A stretch of DNA of 64,000 nucleotides from Limnanthes douglasii subsp. nivea (lineage: Eukaryota; Streptophyta; Magnoliopsida; Brassicales; Limnanthaceae): assembly GCA_036936605.1 (NCBI GenBank), contig JAUPFV010000005.1:158860183-158924182 (forward strand), in the 5' to 3' direction. Below are positions 10,040 to 22,603 of the stretch, piece after piece. Each line of letters begins with the position of its first letter. Position 1 is the stretch's first letter. The notes under the pieces are model-generated. The model worked only from the letters and a program-made list of their open reading frames with translations, did not search any database and was not told where the DNA came from. The translations under genes were made by a program, and so were the position numbers.

Positions 10040-13000
10040 TTGATAATGATTTACGAGTCCTCACGAAGAAGCTTTGCTTATTACTATGAATATTAGTGGA
10101 ATTATTATTAATGAGGTAATTATTGACACATGAATCTGAGTTAATAATATTTAAAGAGGATATGAAAATATAATATGAGTAGCTTTATATAAGAGGACTA
10201 ATCAAAATCTCATGAGTTGCACAAGATGATGTACTGAATGGATGTTGAAAATAGAATAACTATTTACTTTGGGATACAACCGAGCAAAGAAGGCGATTGA
10301 AACTTTGTTTATGGTAATTGATGCACCTAATTTTTATAATTCAATTTTAGGCCGTCCATGGTGTCAAAAGATGGAATCATAATCTTACCATCAGTGTATT
10401 AAATACTTAGCATACGAGCGAACTAAGATTATACAAAGTAATCAAATAAAATCAAGAGATTTTTATACGATGTCTGCTTATCCATAAAATTTAATCTTGT
10501 AGCAATAAAAAATGGACTAGGGGATCAACAATATTTCAAATGTGAGGATAATTTAACAGATTTAAAATAATGATAAATTTATGACCCTTGAGAAGCACAT
10601 CGGTTAACTAGACAATTGAGTTGAAGTTGGATGATAAAAAAATAATGAAAGTAAATTATGGCTAATTAGAGAATTCAAAAACGAGCTAAATAAGTGCATA
10701 AATATGGATTTTTATTTTTTACATTGAGTATTTATGATGTCACTGAAGTTAGTAAATCAATTATTTATCATAAACTTGTTATATATAAGAGGCTTAGGTC
10801 TGTACGATGAAGTCAAAAAAGCATTTTTTTCAGATAAAGCTGAATATGAAAAAATTGACATGCTACTTAAAATGGGACATATAAGAGAATATAAGTATTG
10901 AGCATGAATAAGTAATATGGTGCTACTTAAAAATAAAAATGAAGGACGTGAGTTAATATACTTATTTAAATCGTGCTTGTCTGAATGATGTTTTTTTACC
11001 TCAGATTGATAAATTAATAGATATAACAGACGAACACGAGTAACCATCTTTTATGGATACTTATATAGGGTACATTCATGACGAAACGAAGTTTGTATTA
11101 TTATAAGGTAATGTCATTTGGTTTGAAGAATGCATGATCAACTAATCAATGTTTTGTCAATCAACATATTTCTAAACAATTGAATTTTTTTGATGGAGGC
11201 TTATATAATATTATCAAGCATTGTCTGAGACTTTTGATAATTTTCGAAATTTAGTTTGAAGCTAAATCCAATGTAGTATATTTTGTTGGAGTACGAACAT
11301 GGAAGTTTTTAAGATATGTGATTAGTAAACGATGAATTGAAGATGACCCCGTACAACTGAAACCTTTGATTGCTATGAATCCATCTAAATCTATCAAAGA
11401 TGTACAATAGTTGACATGGCTATTGGAAGCCTTATCAAGGTTTATATCCACAACGTCAGATATAAGTTATGTTTCTTTGCGGTGCTAAACGGAGCAAAAG
11501 GACTAGATAGGATGAGAAACACACCAAAGCTTTTGACAACCTAAAAGAATACTTAATGTTTATTGAGATTTTATCTAATCCAAAATAGGGAGAGTTATTA
11601 TGTTTATAGTTGTTAGTTTCAAACTTTGCAATCAATGTTGTACTTAGTCATGATAAAGATGATGTACAATAACCGGTGTATTATGTAAGAAAGAGTTTTG
11701 TTAATACCAAAACACGAGTATTGTGTTTACGTGCAACAAAATATGCAGTCTTCAATGGCGTGCTTCATAGGAAAAGTTTTACCAGACCACTAGTCAGATA
11801 TCTAGGAAAATAAGAAGCTTCATTCATTTTGAGGGATTTACACAAAGTTGTTGTATAAGCATATTGTAGATATAAAGGGTTGATAAAACATTTTTTATAG
11901 TAGGATATTATTGGTTTATCTTAGCAGTGAATGCAAAAGCTATGGTGCAAAACTGAGATCATTGTCAACAAATTTTCTACTATAATTTATTTATAAGGTG
12001 AATACCCAACTGATAAATGAAGAATTGAATTGGTAGGTCCAGTACCAATGGAAATAGGAATAATGCAGTTTTTTTATTTATAATTTTTATCAATTACACT
12101 ACTAAGTGAGTAAAAGCAATTTTTTTTTCCAATGATTCAATTAAAAAACGTTATAAATTCATACTGGGTGTGGATGATATATAATCAAAGGGTGTTTTGG
12201 GTAGTTTATTAGTTGAGTATTAAATTTCTAAGTAGAAGGTAAAGAGATAAAAAAAAGGTGTGTGCTAGTATTTAATATTTCTAGAAAAAATCAAACCCTC
12301 TTAATGATGTTGGTTGGGGTATTTATAGTTGTTTTTTCCTTGATCATGGGTCATATGGGTCAAACCTTATAATTGGGTCATTCATATGAGCCCTCACGCT
12401 CAATAGATGAACTACTAGGCATGCATCTGAGTCATGGTTCCACTAAAACTATTGTTCCTCCATTATCTTTTATTTGGCTTGTCTAAAAAGCCCTTTAGAT
12501 ATTATTGGTTATTATTAGTGATTTGCTTCCAACAATATTCGAAATGATCACGTACAAACCAATATTTTCATTTGTTATGGAATACCAAAGATACTTAGAA
12601 ATGATAATAGATCTCAGTCTGAAAAAAAAACCCATGGTTATATCATTTGCATATGTAATCAAAAAGTGGAAGATACTAACTAAACCATTCTAAATGATAT
12701 TAACAATAATCTTGAAATATCAAAGAGAAAATGACATGATTTTCTTCATGAAGTATTATGGGCATATCCAAGAAATTCTAAAGCCTCTACTAGTAATATT
12801 TATTTTTTATGGTTTAGGGAGTGAAAGTTGTTATTCCAACTAAGGTATTAATTCCTAGTCATCAAAATAGATTTTATTTATTTAATATAAATGAAAATGA
12901 AAAATTAACAAACATTGATTTAATAGATGAACATCTTGAACATATATAAGTGCGATCTAAACATTACATAAGATTAATGAGAAGAAGATATGAGTTAACT

Positions 13001-13227
13001 CTCAAGGATATAAGTTTTAAAACATGAGATATTTTTTTAGGAAATTATTTTAAGAGAAACATAATAGGGATACATGAAATTTAGCTCGAAATCGGGATGG
13101 ATCGTATCAAGTTATATCTCAGGAAATCATGGGGCCTATATGTTAGCTCATAGGAGTAAAAATGATGTAAATATCCATTGAATATACAACATCTAAAATT
13201 ATATAAATTTTCATTATGAAATATGAT
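10040..13227 (+). pseudogene. Pol polyprotein remnant, element C
   Basis: Fragments in changing frames can be aligned by eye to element B. The protease active-site Asp-Thr at about 10,125 is followed by stops, then MVIDAPNFYNSILGRPW (about 10,310-10,360). RT fragments follow at 10,840-11,460 (KIDMLLKMGHIREYKY; VMSFGLKNA; SLKLNP), with RNase H pieces at 11,610-11,750 and the H2C2 region at 11,760-11,970. The integrase catalytic region (ELVGPVPMEIG at 12,025; CYGIPKILRNDN near 12,580) and the C-terminal domain end about 13,215. The second RNase H found in A, B, D-right and E is missing between about 11,750 and 11,760. Integrase is interrupted by a solo LTR at 12,165-12,550. Stop density is very high. 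Confidence 0.75.
12165..12550 (-). mobile_element. Solo LTR inserted in the integrase of element C
   Basis: The segment starts TGGGTGTGG and ends GATCA (TG...CA), is 386 bp, and has flanks CATAC (12160-12164) and CGTAC (12551-12555), a 5-bp duplication with one mismatch. Integrase coding stops at 12,164 and resumes at 12,555 at the next expected position, allowing one base of slippage. A TATA box on the minus strand (ACTATAAATACCCC, near 12,320) and the general order of motifs resemble the LTRs of element B, so it belongs to a related family in minus orientation. Internal sequence is absent, so it is a solo LTR left by LTR-LTR recombination. Confidence 0.8.
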
Positions 13228-13273
13228 GGTGTACTTTTTTCGTCTATGTTGGTGTGGTTTTTTAACGAGACAC
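13228..13273 (+). other. Copy of the conserved 3'-of-pol block in element C
   Basis: Read in element orientation, this 46-bp stretch begins GGTGTACTTTTTTCG and ends TTTAACGAGACAC. It matches the reverse complement of the blocks in A and B in order and spacing, though diverged. It starts about 10 bp after the end of the recognisable integrase C-terminus. Confidence 0.55.
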
Positions 13274-14265
13274 AATACAATGACATTTTAATAAAATTTA
13301 ATTTCCATTAATAAATCTTCCAAGTATCATGACGAATCAACAATACTTATAAACTACCTTAACATTATTATCGATATGAATTCAAGTCAAGCAATGTTCT
13401 ACGAGATCAAATGCTAGATAATATAGTTTGACGATACAATGAAGACGCATTAATAATATTTCTAAAACAACCTTGGAATTAATAGTGATATAATTGACTC
13501 GAATTTTAAAACCAAAATTCACACGATAATAACAACAGGATTTAAAATCAAGCCAAATGGTCTAAATGATAAAAAAAACCATGTAATAAAGGCCAAACAA
13601 TAAAATCCTTAGAATAATAAATTCAACTTAAGCTACGGATTCGTGAAATAAAAAGTCATGCATCTGAGACCGTAAAAGCTGGTCAGGAAAAGTATTGACT
13701 ATTAGTAAAGCCAACCATAAAAAATAGTCACATGTCACTAAAATTAAGTCATAAAGGTTAAATAATTTTTTTTTTTATAAAATGACTTTAGTCAGAATAA
13801 AAGTTTACCAAATCAATTTACATGTGTAAGTAAGAATAAAAGAAATGAATATTTACATTATTTATAAACGAAAATGCATTATAGTGCATGAGAAGTAAAG
13901 CCTATAATAAATATTATGACTATACATACTATAAGAACTACTATGATAAGATCAAACAAACATATATGAAATACATATAAAGATTTACTAAAAAAAACGA
14001 TGTGAATTTCAAACAAAAATATAAATTAAAAACTACATAGCTAAAATATTCGACCAAACAATTATTAACCGATCACTATCCGACAAAACGTATCGGCGGT
14101 TCAAGATAATTAAGTAAACATAAAGATAAACGTTATGCATGAAGTAAGTTATTTTTATGATTAAATGATCAAGTAAATTTAACTGAGAAGAATATTAAGG
14201 CTTCTTGTGAGTATTAGAGTCGTGAAAAGGTGTATTTTTCCTTTATCATTAATAATCACATTATC
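13274..14265. other. AT-rich stretch without recognisable gene
   Basis: This lies between pol and the antisense gene of element C, where the other copies carry minisatellites. I see only AT-rich unique-looking sequence with short A runs. Confidence 0.5.
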
Positions 14266-15057
14266 TTACTCATCCTGAGGAGAGTCATCATCACCAATAG
14301 ATATGACATCAATTGAAGGATCATTTTCATATTCTACTTGAGGGCGTTTGTCATATGATTGCACTTAAAATATAGTATCAAATTCATGCGAGGATTATGT
14401 TTATGAGTTGAAGAAGAGTTTTTATGCCTTTCATTAGCGAATAACTTTACTTGAATCTAACACTTATTCATACATTTCTTCCATCGTAACTTTTTTGGCT
14501 TGTTGAAATTTATTCTTTAGTTTAGATATTATTTCATGATCATGGGTCAGTGCTTTAAACGTTTCATTTAAAGTATCAACTTTTTATTGAAGCTTTTGGA
14601 GAGAGGTCAGTTGTGTTGCTTCATTCATCTCTAATTAGATGTTTGTATATGAAAAATCTCATGAGAATTCTTTAAGGATGATTTGTGGATCATAGTTTTT
14701 TAAGTTTACGTTCAACATACATACTCCACACTAAATTCAAGATGAGTTACGTCTCTTGAATAACAAGCTGACGTCTTCAGTTAATATTTTTTTCTCAACA
14801 AACAACACATAACTAAAGTAAATATATATTAAACAAAATGATATAAGTAAACGATTAAGGAAAACATAGGTAAGATAATTAAAAATATAGTTAAAACAAT
14901 AACCTATAAAGTAATTTTAACCAGACAATTTACAATTTTAGAGACAAACTGATGAGATGAATACAATCTAGGATATTATGCAAAGAAAAGACCGACTAAT
15001 AATTTTAGACCGATATTTGATGATAATCTAAAAAAAGATATTAAGGAAGTTAGCATC

Positions 15058-15275
15058 TCAAATGGAATAAATTATCGAGTAAGAATATCAACATTTTTTT
15101 TGTTACGAGTCAGTTTGATACTCGCTTTCGTTTTTGGCACTGACTAATATTTGGAAGCATTATCTTCAAATGGAATAAATTATGGAGTAAGAATATCAAC
15201 ATTTTTTTTTGTTACGAGTCAGTTTGATACTCGCTTTCGTTTTTGGCAGTGACTAATATTTGGAAGCATTATCAA
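15058..15275. repeat. 108-bp tandem duplication
   Basis: Two nearly identical units start at 15058 and 15166, each beginning TCAAATGGAATAAATTAT and ending TTGGAAGCATTATC. They differ by one base in a T run and about three substitutions by eye. The duplication is young relative to the decay of the surrounding element C. Confidence 0.9.
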
Positions 15276-15406
15276 TAACAACATAATTTATGGAAGAAAA
15301 TGTTGAATTTCATCTTGATGGACATGATTTTTCAAGTCAGATTGAGGATTTTGTCTCTCTTGGCCTTGTAATATTTTAATCTTTGAACGTTTGGCGAGAT
15401 ACCACC

Positions 15407-15623
15407 ATTTTTTTCCGAAGGGAACCTGCAGCCGCTACTCAAGGAGTGCACACAAGGTAAACCCTCACTCTGATGTAATAGCCTGCAAACCAATGCCATA
15501 AGGTAAATCGCACAAGATGACATGCTCAAGCCAAAAAAGCGTTTGTAGAGGGGGTCAGACCCATAACCTTTTCGTCACGAGCTAATCTACTTCACAAACT
15601 CAGCTACCCATTTCGGGGCTTGA
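15407..15623 (-). mobile_element. tRNA-derived SINE with 12-bp target duplication
   Basis: The 217-bp insert is flanked by the direct repeat CGAGATACCACC at 15395-15406 and 15624-15635. On the minus strand it has an A-box-like TAGCTGAGTTT near its start (about 15,596-15,606) and a B-box-like GGTCTGACCC (about 15,552-15,561) some 35 bp later, the spacing of an internal RNA polymerase III promoter. It ends in an A-rich tail (CGGAAAAAAAT). Length, promoter and duplication fit a plant SINE. The family is not assigned. It would need LINE-encoded enzymes to move. Confidence 0.85.
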
Positions 15624-16399
15624 CGAGATACCACCTATAACATAATGTTTTATAGACATTTTAAAATCTGAGATTGTCATACTTTAAAATTACCAAAAGT
15701 ACGAATATAAGAAGTTATCTCGAGTAAAAAATGATGATATCTTTTTTTTAAATTACTGACATCAATAGTTGATAAGTGAGCTAATACCTCGTCACCATAA
15801 GGGATATTGCTTAAAACTTTTCAAAATAAAATTGGGTTTAAGAAAAATACATTTAATAACAAAAAGTAAAAAAATGAGAATAAAATGTATGTGAAAGTGG
15901 TAACACTTATCTCTTCTTACTTGTTTTCAGCCTTTACCATTTGGTTATGCGGAAACCGAACTCAACTCCCAATTGCCGCTCACGTAAAATAAAGTTGGTT
16001 TCTATAAATGATTAGAATTGGGTGATTTGATGATATTTTAAATATTAGGAAGATTAAAATAATATAAATGCTTTATTTATACTCTTTTGAATTTACACGT
16101 AGAAAAAATTGTAGATATGCTAATGGGGAATTTTAGAATAACTCAATATAAGATAAACCTTGTTAAGGGCTTTCATCCAATTTGGAGTAAGTTTTTTAGG
16201 ATATATTTTTATATACTCGAAGATTTCTATCAATTTAAAATGAAGCATGAACCTAACCCCTTATTGCAAAATATTGTAGAAACCATAAACTTCATCGTCT
16301 TTCATATCATAAATATCATTTTTCTTTGGAAAGACAAATTAAAACGTCAATAAGAATACATCATTTATGATGCATTGGGTTTTATTTTCATTATTGAGG

Positions 16400-17391
16400 T
16401 ATATATAAGGTTGACAACTGAAAAATTATTGGAAGGTATGTGGGACAATTTTTGTTTCTTTTGAAGTTATGTTTGGTTGCAGATTTCCAGACGACGAACC
16501 AATAATAAATCTAATAATTTCAATTGGGATTATAACAACTTCATCATCTACAACTTTCATTTAATGAGTTAGATAAGCTTTATCTTCGATACACGACCTA
16601 CGATCGATGAGAGGGTTATTGATGAGTGTTTCTTCATTAGACAATTTTAATATTATTAGATGAGTTATTTGGATGACTATATTGGTCGTCATATTGACCA
16701 CTTGTTTGGTCATTTTGTGAATTTGATTGGGCAATAAACAAGTTACATGACGAACAAAGTGCATTTGATTTACAACTTTTGCCTCTCATATTACTCTTAT
16801 TGATAAGTAAATATTAAGAGGACAATGAGTATACATGATTATGATTGAAATTGATGAGTAAATGAATGAATTAAATTGTAATAGTAATAAAACAAAATAC
16901 ATCGTCTTACAATAATCATTTAGAGAGAGATTTTGAATAACAAAATAAGTAAAAATATTTACTAAAATTACTCTTGTCCTTATATAAATAAGTTGTAATA
17001 AATCTCTGCCATTGACTAATGATAATCTCAACGGGTTATAGGTTCCATAGCCTGATAAACTAGTAGTGAAGCTGAAAGCTTTTTCATATCACAAAAGTTA
17101 ACGGCTTAACCTTAAATATTAATCTAATATGACATCGAACGATATAGATGAAATATATACTACAAAGAAATATGAGTGTGATTTTACATTATGAGGTTGG
17201 CTCGTATAAGAGTTTTACTTTGAGAAACAAAATAATTAGTAGTCCTTAAACATATAAAATATATTTGATTTAATGATTGAGGGGATGATAAGGGCATATC
17301 CCTTTAGGGGGTATATACCATTATTTAATGGGTTAATAGTTAAAGTATTTATACATATACATAACAAGTTAAAACAAGACATGATAATGCT
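16400..17391. other. AT-rich stretch without recognisable gene
   Basis: It probably includes the upstream part of the element C antisense gene and possibly its LTR. No LTR ends, motifs or convincing frames were seen. Confidence 0.4.
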
Positions 17392-17640
17392 TAAGTTGGA
17401 TGAGATGCATATGATAAATATGATAGATATAGTAAGCTTGACGAGCTAAAACAATACACGAGAAAAAAATAAGTTGAATGAGCTACATGAGATAAATGTA
17501 ATATAAAGAGAAAACTTGACGAGAAAGAACATGACATAAGAATGAGTAAGTTGGATGAGTTACACAATGATAAATATGATATAGAGAGAAAGGTTAGCGA
17601 GCTAAAATAATTTGTACGAGCTAACTGAGTGAAAACTGGT
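17392..17640. repeat. 77-78-bp minisatellite
   Basis: Units begin with TAAGTTGGATGAG or a close variant at 17392, 17470 and 17547 (periods 78 and 77 bp), each with a later GATAAATATGATA-like word and a GACGAGCTAAAA-like word. About three imperfect units are visible, fading downstream. Confidence 0.8.
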
Positions 17641-18099
17641 AAATATCAAAATGGATAAGTAATGATAAACAAGATTAGTTATATGAAGTTAGAGGAGCTA
17701 CAAATGCAAAATTTGATATAAATTAGCTGAACGGGTTGAAATGACGAGATTTGTGAAGATAAGTCTAAACGAGCTAAATCGTTAAAGTAAATCCAATCTA
17801 AACATGATGAAAACTTACTTTACATGAAAACTATTCAAGAAGATTATAAGTTTATGATAAGATTAGAATATTTTCCTAAACAGCTAAAGGGTAATTTAGT
17901 GATTCTCAAATAGAATAATGTAATGGATAATTGCCACTTGGCTTATCATACACATGTCATTTATCTCTATTATTTATGATAAATTTTGTTATAAATAAGT
18001 AGTTAACCCTCATTTAGGACAGATGATAAATGTTTTAGACATAGTTTATTGATATATACTTAATAAATTTTATTCTTGAGTTGTTCAGTCCTTTGATCG

Positions 18100-18330
18100 T
18101 TGACGTTCATTTTGATAAGATAATCCCTTATCACTCATATGTATGAATTTAGTTCTTGAAAGTTAGAAATAGAGAGTTTTAATTTTAGAGAGAGAAAATA
18201 AAAGTGACAAAGTAGTATGAGCTTATGAAAAAATCATCCATTATATTAACAGCCTCAACCATTATTTATAGGCGTTCAGACTTAGTGTAACATAATTAGT
18301 TACACAAATGGGTTAATTGTTTTAGTCCTC
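18100..18330 (-). repeat. Possible decayed 3' LTR of D-left
   Basis: It lies outside the antisense gene of D-left, where a 3' LTR is expected. It carries a minus-strand TATA-like box (CGCCTATAAATAATGG, near 18,265) and an organisation like the LTRs of A and B. Ends and partner were not found. Confidence 0.35.
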
Positions 18331-18854
18331 CATCTTAACAAACAATCTAATACCTATCTTACAATTTACAATTGATCATATAAGACTTTAATTCATTACA
18401 TTTAAGCCATCAACATTCTATATCCTTATTATCACTAGCCCTCTTAGTTCTTATGAAATACAATAAATAATAACTAGTTATTAATTCAAAAATCATAATA
18501 AGTAGAAAATACTTTTTGCCAAGTTCAATCTGCTTCAAACGTAAATCAATTTAAAATTATTTAACTTCATATTTATTATCATCGAATAAATTTGTGCGTG
18601 CATTCACTTCAAAATTATCTTAAGCCTTTGTTAGTGCTTCAAACATTTGTATGTGGAAACATGAGCTGGCCTTTTCATAACGGTCATAAACGTTTGTTAT
18701 GGTGTGGTACGCATGCGATGACTCGTTAAGTATTAAATACTTGACTTGCCACTAGGTCTGACAGTTAACAGACGCCACACTACCCCCTATACACACAACC
18801 GCTTGGTCTTCACCTCTTCAACTTCTCCCTCACCATTGTCTCTCTCTTAACTCT

Positions 18855-18864
18855 TCTATAAATA
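18855..18864 (+). promoter_or_regulatory. Candidate TATA box of the D-left antisense gene
   Basis: TCTATAAATA lies in a CT-rich region (18,790-18,900), about 165 bp before the first ATG at 19,021. A similar TATA (ACTATAAAAT, 52,101-52,110) precedes the element B antisense gene. Both face into the antisense gene. Confidence 0.5.
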
Positions 18865-19020
18865 GTTCTTCATTTATTTCTTTTACCTCACACAAAGTTC
18901 CTAGAGAAAAAAAATCATCTTCGCCTGAGAAAAGCCTTAGCTACCCTTCCATAAGTAATTAACTTCTTGGCTACCATCGCCCTAAAACTCATACTTTCCA
19001 GACAATTTTCAAGCTAGTAT

Positions 19021-22000
19021 ATGAAAAGACGTTTAAAAACCAAAATTCCAGAAACCAATATCCCCAGGTACCGAGAAACCAGTTTTTGGCGATTACGATT
19101 ATTTTTGCATCAGTGAAAGGGCTGGAGAGTACAAAGTTGCAGGATTGATAAACAACGCTCGTCGATTCTCCAATCAAACTACATATTACGATAATTTCGA
19201 TCCAAATAGAAGCTCCCCTGCACTTTCAAGCTTATCAACTGCAAAATCTTAACAACTAACACCTCAGAATCCTTCTCCAGCATCTTTGTCTGTTCCTCAT
19301 CAAACTTCACACAAGCTAACTCCAACCTTACCTACTCAAAAATTCTAGAAAAAGGTACATCACGTATCAATTCTAGTCCTCCTCGAACATCACGCAAGGT
19401 AACGCCTCGAATTAAACCAGAAGCTCATCTCAATCGTAATTTTTTTACTAAAAATAAGACTTTCATAGCAATGAGAGACTTCAAAGCTGACATCTCTTCA
19501 CAAAACAACACCAATAACCCTACACCATCATCTTCTCCTCTGAGGGATATTGTTGAGACAATCAGAGAGTCTCAATAAACTCCCTCGCATACTCAAGATG
19601 CAGAACCATCCTCAAACCCTAGTCCTCCTAGATTAATAGATGAAGCGTCTCAAGAAGAGGCTGACTCAGAAGAAAAAAATCAATTATTGAGGCAAAAAAG
19701 TGATGTTGCGTCTAAAATAGAAGACGAAACCTCAAAACCAGGATCAACAGAGAGAAGACGAAAGAAAAATAAAGCTCCCGTTGAGATTCCCGAGTACGTT
19801 GCTGCCTCAATCAGTGTAAACTTGAAACCACTCCTTCCCGAATATATTATGGCACTAAAAAAATGCGTAATACATTTATTATAACGAAGCTCATGCTCAT
19901 CGTTTGAAGAAACAATGTGGAATGGTAGACAACATCACTCTTCGAATTACAAAAGAGGGGGAGACTCCACTAGATTGTGGAGCAAATGAGTTGGTGGTCT
20001 ATCTTAAGATTATCAACCGAGGTCTTCGATTCCCACTAGATCCGATGATAGTAGAGTACTTCAAATTTTTGAACTTCTGACCTACACAAGTGGCACCGAA
20101 TCTATGGTTTACACTCCTGCGAGTGATTTTGGGTTCAAGACTAAGCAAACCCCTATTTTCATTAAACATTTCCTTGCCATGATTGGTCTTTCAAAAGGAC
20201 CAATACTACCCTTTTACTACTTGATACTAGTTGATGACTTCAAAGTTATCGACAATTTACTTGAGGGTGACAAATTTTGGAAGCAAAAATTTGTCATTAT
20301 ATGAGGAGATTGAGAGAATGGTAAAGAAATCTCTGAGGAGAACCCTTCTAAACTTAATCTTGTTTGGAAAAGAAACAGTAAGTCTTTTCACTTTTATCTT
20401 TTTTTATCCTTTATAACTGAAATATGATTTCCCACATATATTGTCATTTTTCTTAAGAATTTTGAGGAGGTACAAAAATCGACAAAACGATGTGAAATAT
20501 GTCTTTACTCATCTGGCCACCTGAGCAGAAAATGAACGGGTAATAGGTTCCACTCATCCTTTCAACCCATTAATGTCATCAACAATCATTTGTGGAGGGT
20601 TTCCTTGGGTGCCGACCTCCCCGAAGATTTAATGGAGCAACCAAACCCAAACCTTTTTGTATAAAGCCTGCTTGCACCTGATAACAAAGTTATATTGCTT
20701 GTGCGCAATAGATCTGACAGTCACTTACCTTCGAAAAAGAAAACGAACAAGAAAAAAGCAGATAGTGCATCTGATGCTAGCCCTTCCACTAAACCCAAGC
20801 CACAAAAGAAAAAAGGAACCAAATGCAAAATGAAATCATTTGAAGTTAGCCTTCCAACAATCAATGTGAGAGTTGAGGCCGAGACTTCCTAACAAAGAAA
20901 GAAGACTTCTACCCCGAGAAAAATGAAAGCTGCAAAAACTTCATCATAAAAAAGAGTAGATTAGACCCCTGAATCAATTGCTTTAGATATTCTTCCTAAA
21001 AAAGTTGAGGAGACTGCAACAGACAATCTTCGAGGAGGAGTTGAACTAGAAGATAATCAAGGAAAAAAGAGAACATAAAATTACCAAGGAGATGACCATT
21101 TGTTTCCTAACGAACCTATTAGTGAAGAAGATATTTAAGATCTCTACAAAGATATTGATCCAAAGGTTTCAACAAATCCAGGAACAACTTCAACAAATTG
21201 GCCGTCAAGTTACTGTACCTCTCTCGAATGAACTCATGCGTTCTTCAGATGCTCACTTTGCTTCGTTATCTCCAATCTTGCCTTACAACGATGAAATGGT
21301 CATCCCTATCTAAGAGCCATCTGAAGAGGTCTTACTTGCTCCACAACCATTTGCCAACCTCGAAGTAGCAGCCAAAGCATTATGCACATAGGTAAATTCC
21401 TCGAGAAGTCATTTAGAAAATATGGCTAAGGAGATGGTCCGATATAAAAATGATACTGGTACATAGAAAAGAATGAGAGAGAGTTTTGGCAAACATATCG
21501 AGGAGAAATTTCATGTATTCCAAATTGACAGGTCCCAATATATCCATGGAGCCATCCAACATAAACGTCATCTTTGCTCCGTGCATGATCAACAACTGGA
21601 GGAGCTCAAGACTTCTCATCAGGCTGAGATAAAAAAGCTTAACAACAAGCATGTCAAGGAATTATCTGAGGAGCAATAAAAAATTCTACTCTTCAAGAAT
21701 ATTTAAGGAATAGTGAAGAAGAAAAAACAAGTTGACAAGTGAAATGGTTGATCTGAAGACTACTCTTGGGAAATAAAATTAGATTACTGTAGAGGCCGCT
21801 AAAACTGAGTGTGGGAAAGACACATTTGTTGCTATAAAAAATGCCGAGGAGCAGCAATCAATCAACTTGCTTCGTGAAATCCATGCAGTGTTACCTAAGG
21901 TAAATCTGTCCAGCTTCTGAGAATTAATCCTCATAGACAACTGACCCAACGAAGCCTTTGATCCTATCCCCACTGATTCCTTAGAAGATACAGAAGTAGA

Positions 22001-22055
22001 AGAAAATGAGAATGATGAAGGAGATTCTCCAGAAGAGGATTCTAAAGACAAATAA
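19021..22055 (+). pseudogene. Antisense extra gene of D-left
   Basis: Exon 1 covers a Lys/Ser-rich part and the globular domain at 19,790-20,340, with GETPLDCGANELVVY, INRGLRFPLDPMIVEYF, VAPNLWFTL, VIDNLLEGDKFWKQKFVI. Exon 2 starts near 20,458 and has a basic stretch (KKKTNKKK, 20,730), a coiled coil at about 21,400-21,900 and the acidic end ENENDEGDSPEEDSKDK with TAA at 22,053. It has many stops and shifts. It shares the family, order and intron position of the antisense genes of A and B but is clearly diverged from both. Confidence 0.68.
20378..20457 (+). other. Spliceosomal intron in the D-left antisense gene
   Basis: The donor is AACA|GTAAGTC and the likely acceptor TTTTTCTTAAG|A; length 80 bp, phase 1 at the donor. 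It follows the globular domain exactly as in A and B. Confidence 0.6.
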
Positions 22056-22248
22056 CTACTAGTTGTGTGATGACTTGTTATTTATGAATGCTTAGTTGTT
22101 TAGCATTCATAATATATTTTTGTAAGATCACATTATCTTTTATGAATTTGTATTTTTCCGTTCTCTATATTCATTTTATCAATCATAAAAACTTATAATT
22201 TTAAAAATAATTCATTTTTGCCTTTAATAATAACAGTGCCTTAAAAAG

Positions 22249-22440
22249 TGCGTTTAAAAACATAACACGTCAAATAAAATTGTTGTGTTTAAAGAATATA
22301 AACACCTCAAATATATACAGTACGTTTAGAGAATATAACACCTCAAATAAAAATTGGTGTGTTTAAAGAGTGTAAACACCTCATATATATATAGTACTAT
22401 AAGAGAATTTAACACATCGAATATGGTTGTCTCTTCGAAA
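22249..22440. repeat. 71-74-bp minisatellite between the convergent genes of D-left
   Basis: Units start with GTGCGTTTA, GTACGTTTA and GTACTATAA at 22249, 22320 and 22394. Each carries AACACCTCAAATA-like words. The sequence is unrelated to the arrays of A, B or E. Confidence 0.75.
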
Positions 22441-22603
22441 AGTGTTGATAATGAACGTTTAACATTTCAGATTAATTACTCTTGGTCAACAACTTCAAAG
22501 ATGATCAGTCTTTGAATAGTTACCAAAACTATTAAAATACTTATGTTTTGAACAACCATTGGCAAAAAAATACTTTTCTTAATATCTTCGAATATTTACA
22601 TGA

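Larger units (their letters stand above)
14266..16400 (-). pseudogene. Antisense extra gene of element C (decayed)
   Basis: On the minus strand the domain start is recognisable at 16,330-16,095 (GVRFMLHFKLIEIFEYIK, then PKKLTPNW). It aligns with GGLRFPLDPEIMRYF and CPSQLSPNAW of element B. A coiled-coil piece lies at 14,640-14,460 (MNEATQLTSLQKLQ, KVDTLNETFKALTHDHEI). The acidic tail IGDDDSPQDE ends at a TAA at 14,266-14,268. The frame is full of stops. A 108-bp tandem duplication and a SINE lie inside it. Strand and order (convergent with pol) match the other copies. Confidence 0.65.
9370..16600 (+). mobile_element. Highly decayed Tat-type element C
   Basis: Protease, RT, RNase H and integrase fragments read on the plus strand from 10,040 to 13,215, followed by a conserved 48-bp-type block (13,228-13,273) and a decayed antisense gene on the minus strand (14,266 to about 16,400). 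This is the same plan as elements A and B in the opposite orientation. Its LTRs are not identified and most of gag is missing or unrecognisable between 9,370 and 10,000. A solo LTR and a SINE have inserted into it, so it is older than both. Confidence 0.7.

Noticed and set aside
10040..13227. Endogenous pararetrovirus origin for the degraded pol
   Set aside because: Domain order includes integrase and the same 3' block as Tat elements; no movement or coat protein was seen.
16087..16353. 88-codon plus-strand open frame
   Set aside because: The opposite strand carries the globular-domain remnant of the element C antisense gene, which explains the region better.
18790..18900. CT-rich tract considered as a host gene promoter
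   Set aside because: The downstream reading is the antisense gene of D-left, so the promoter is assigned to the element.
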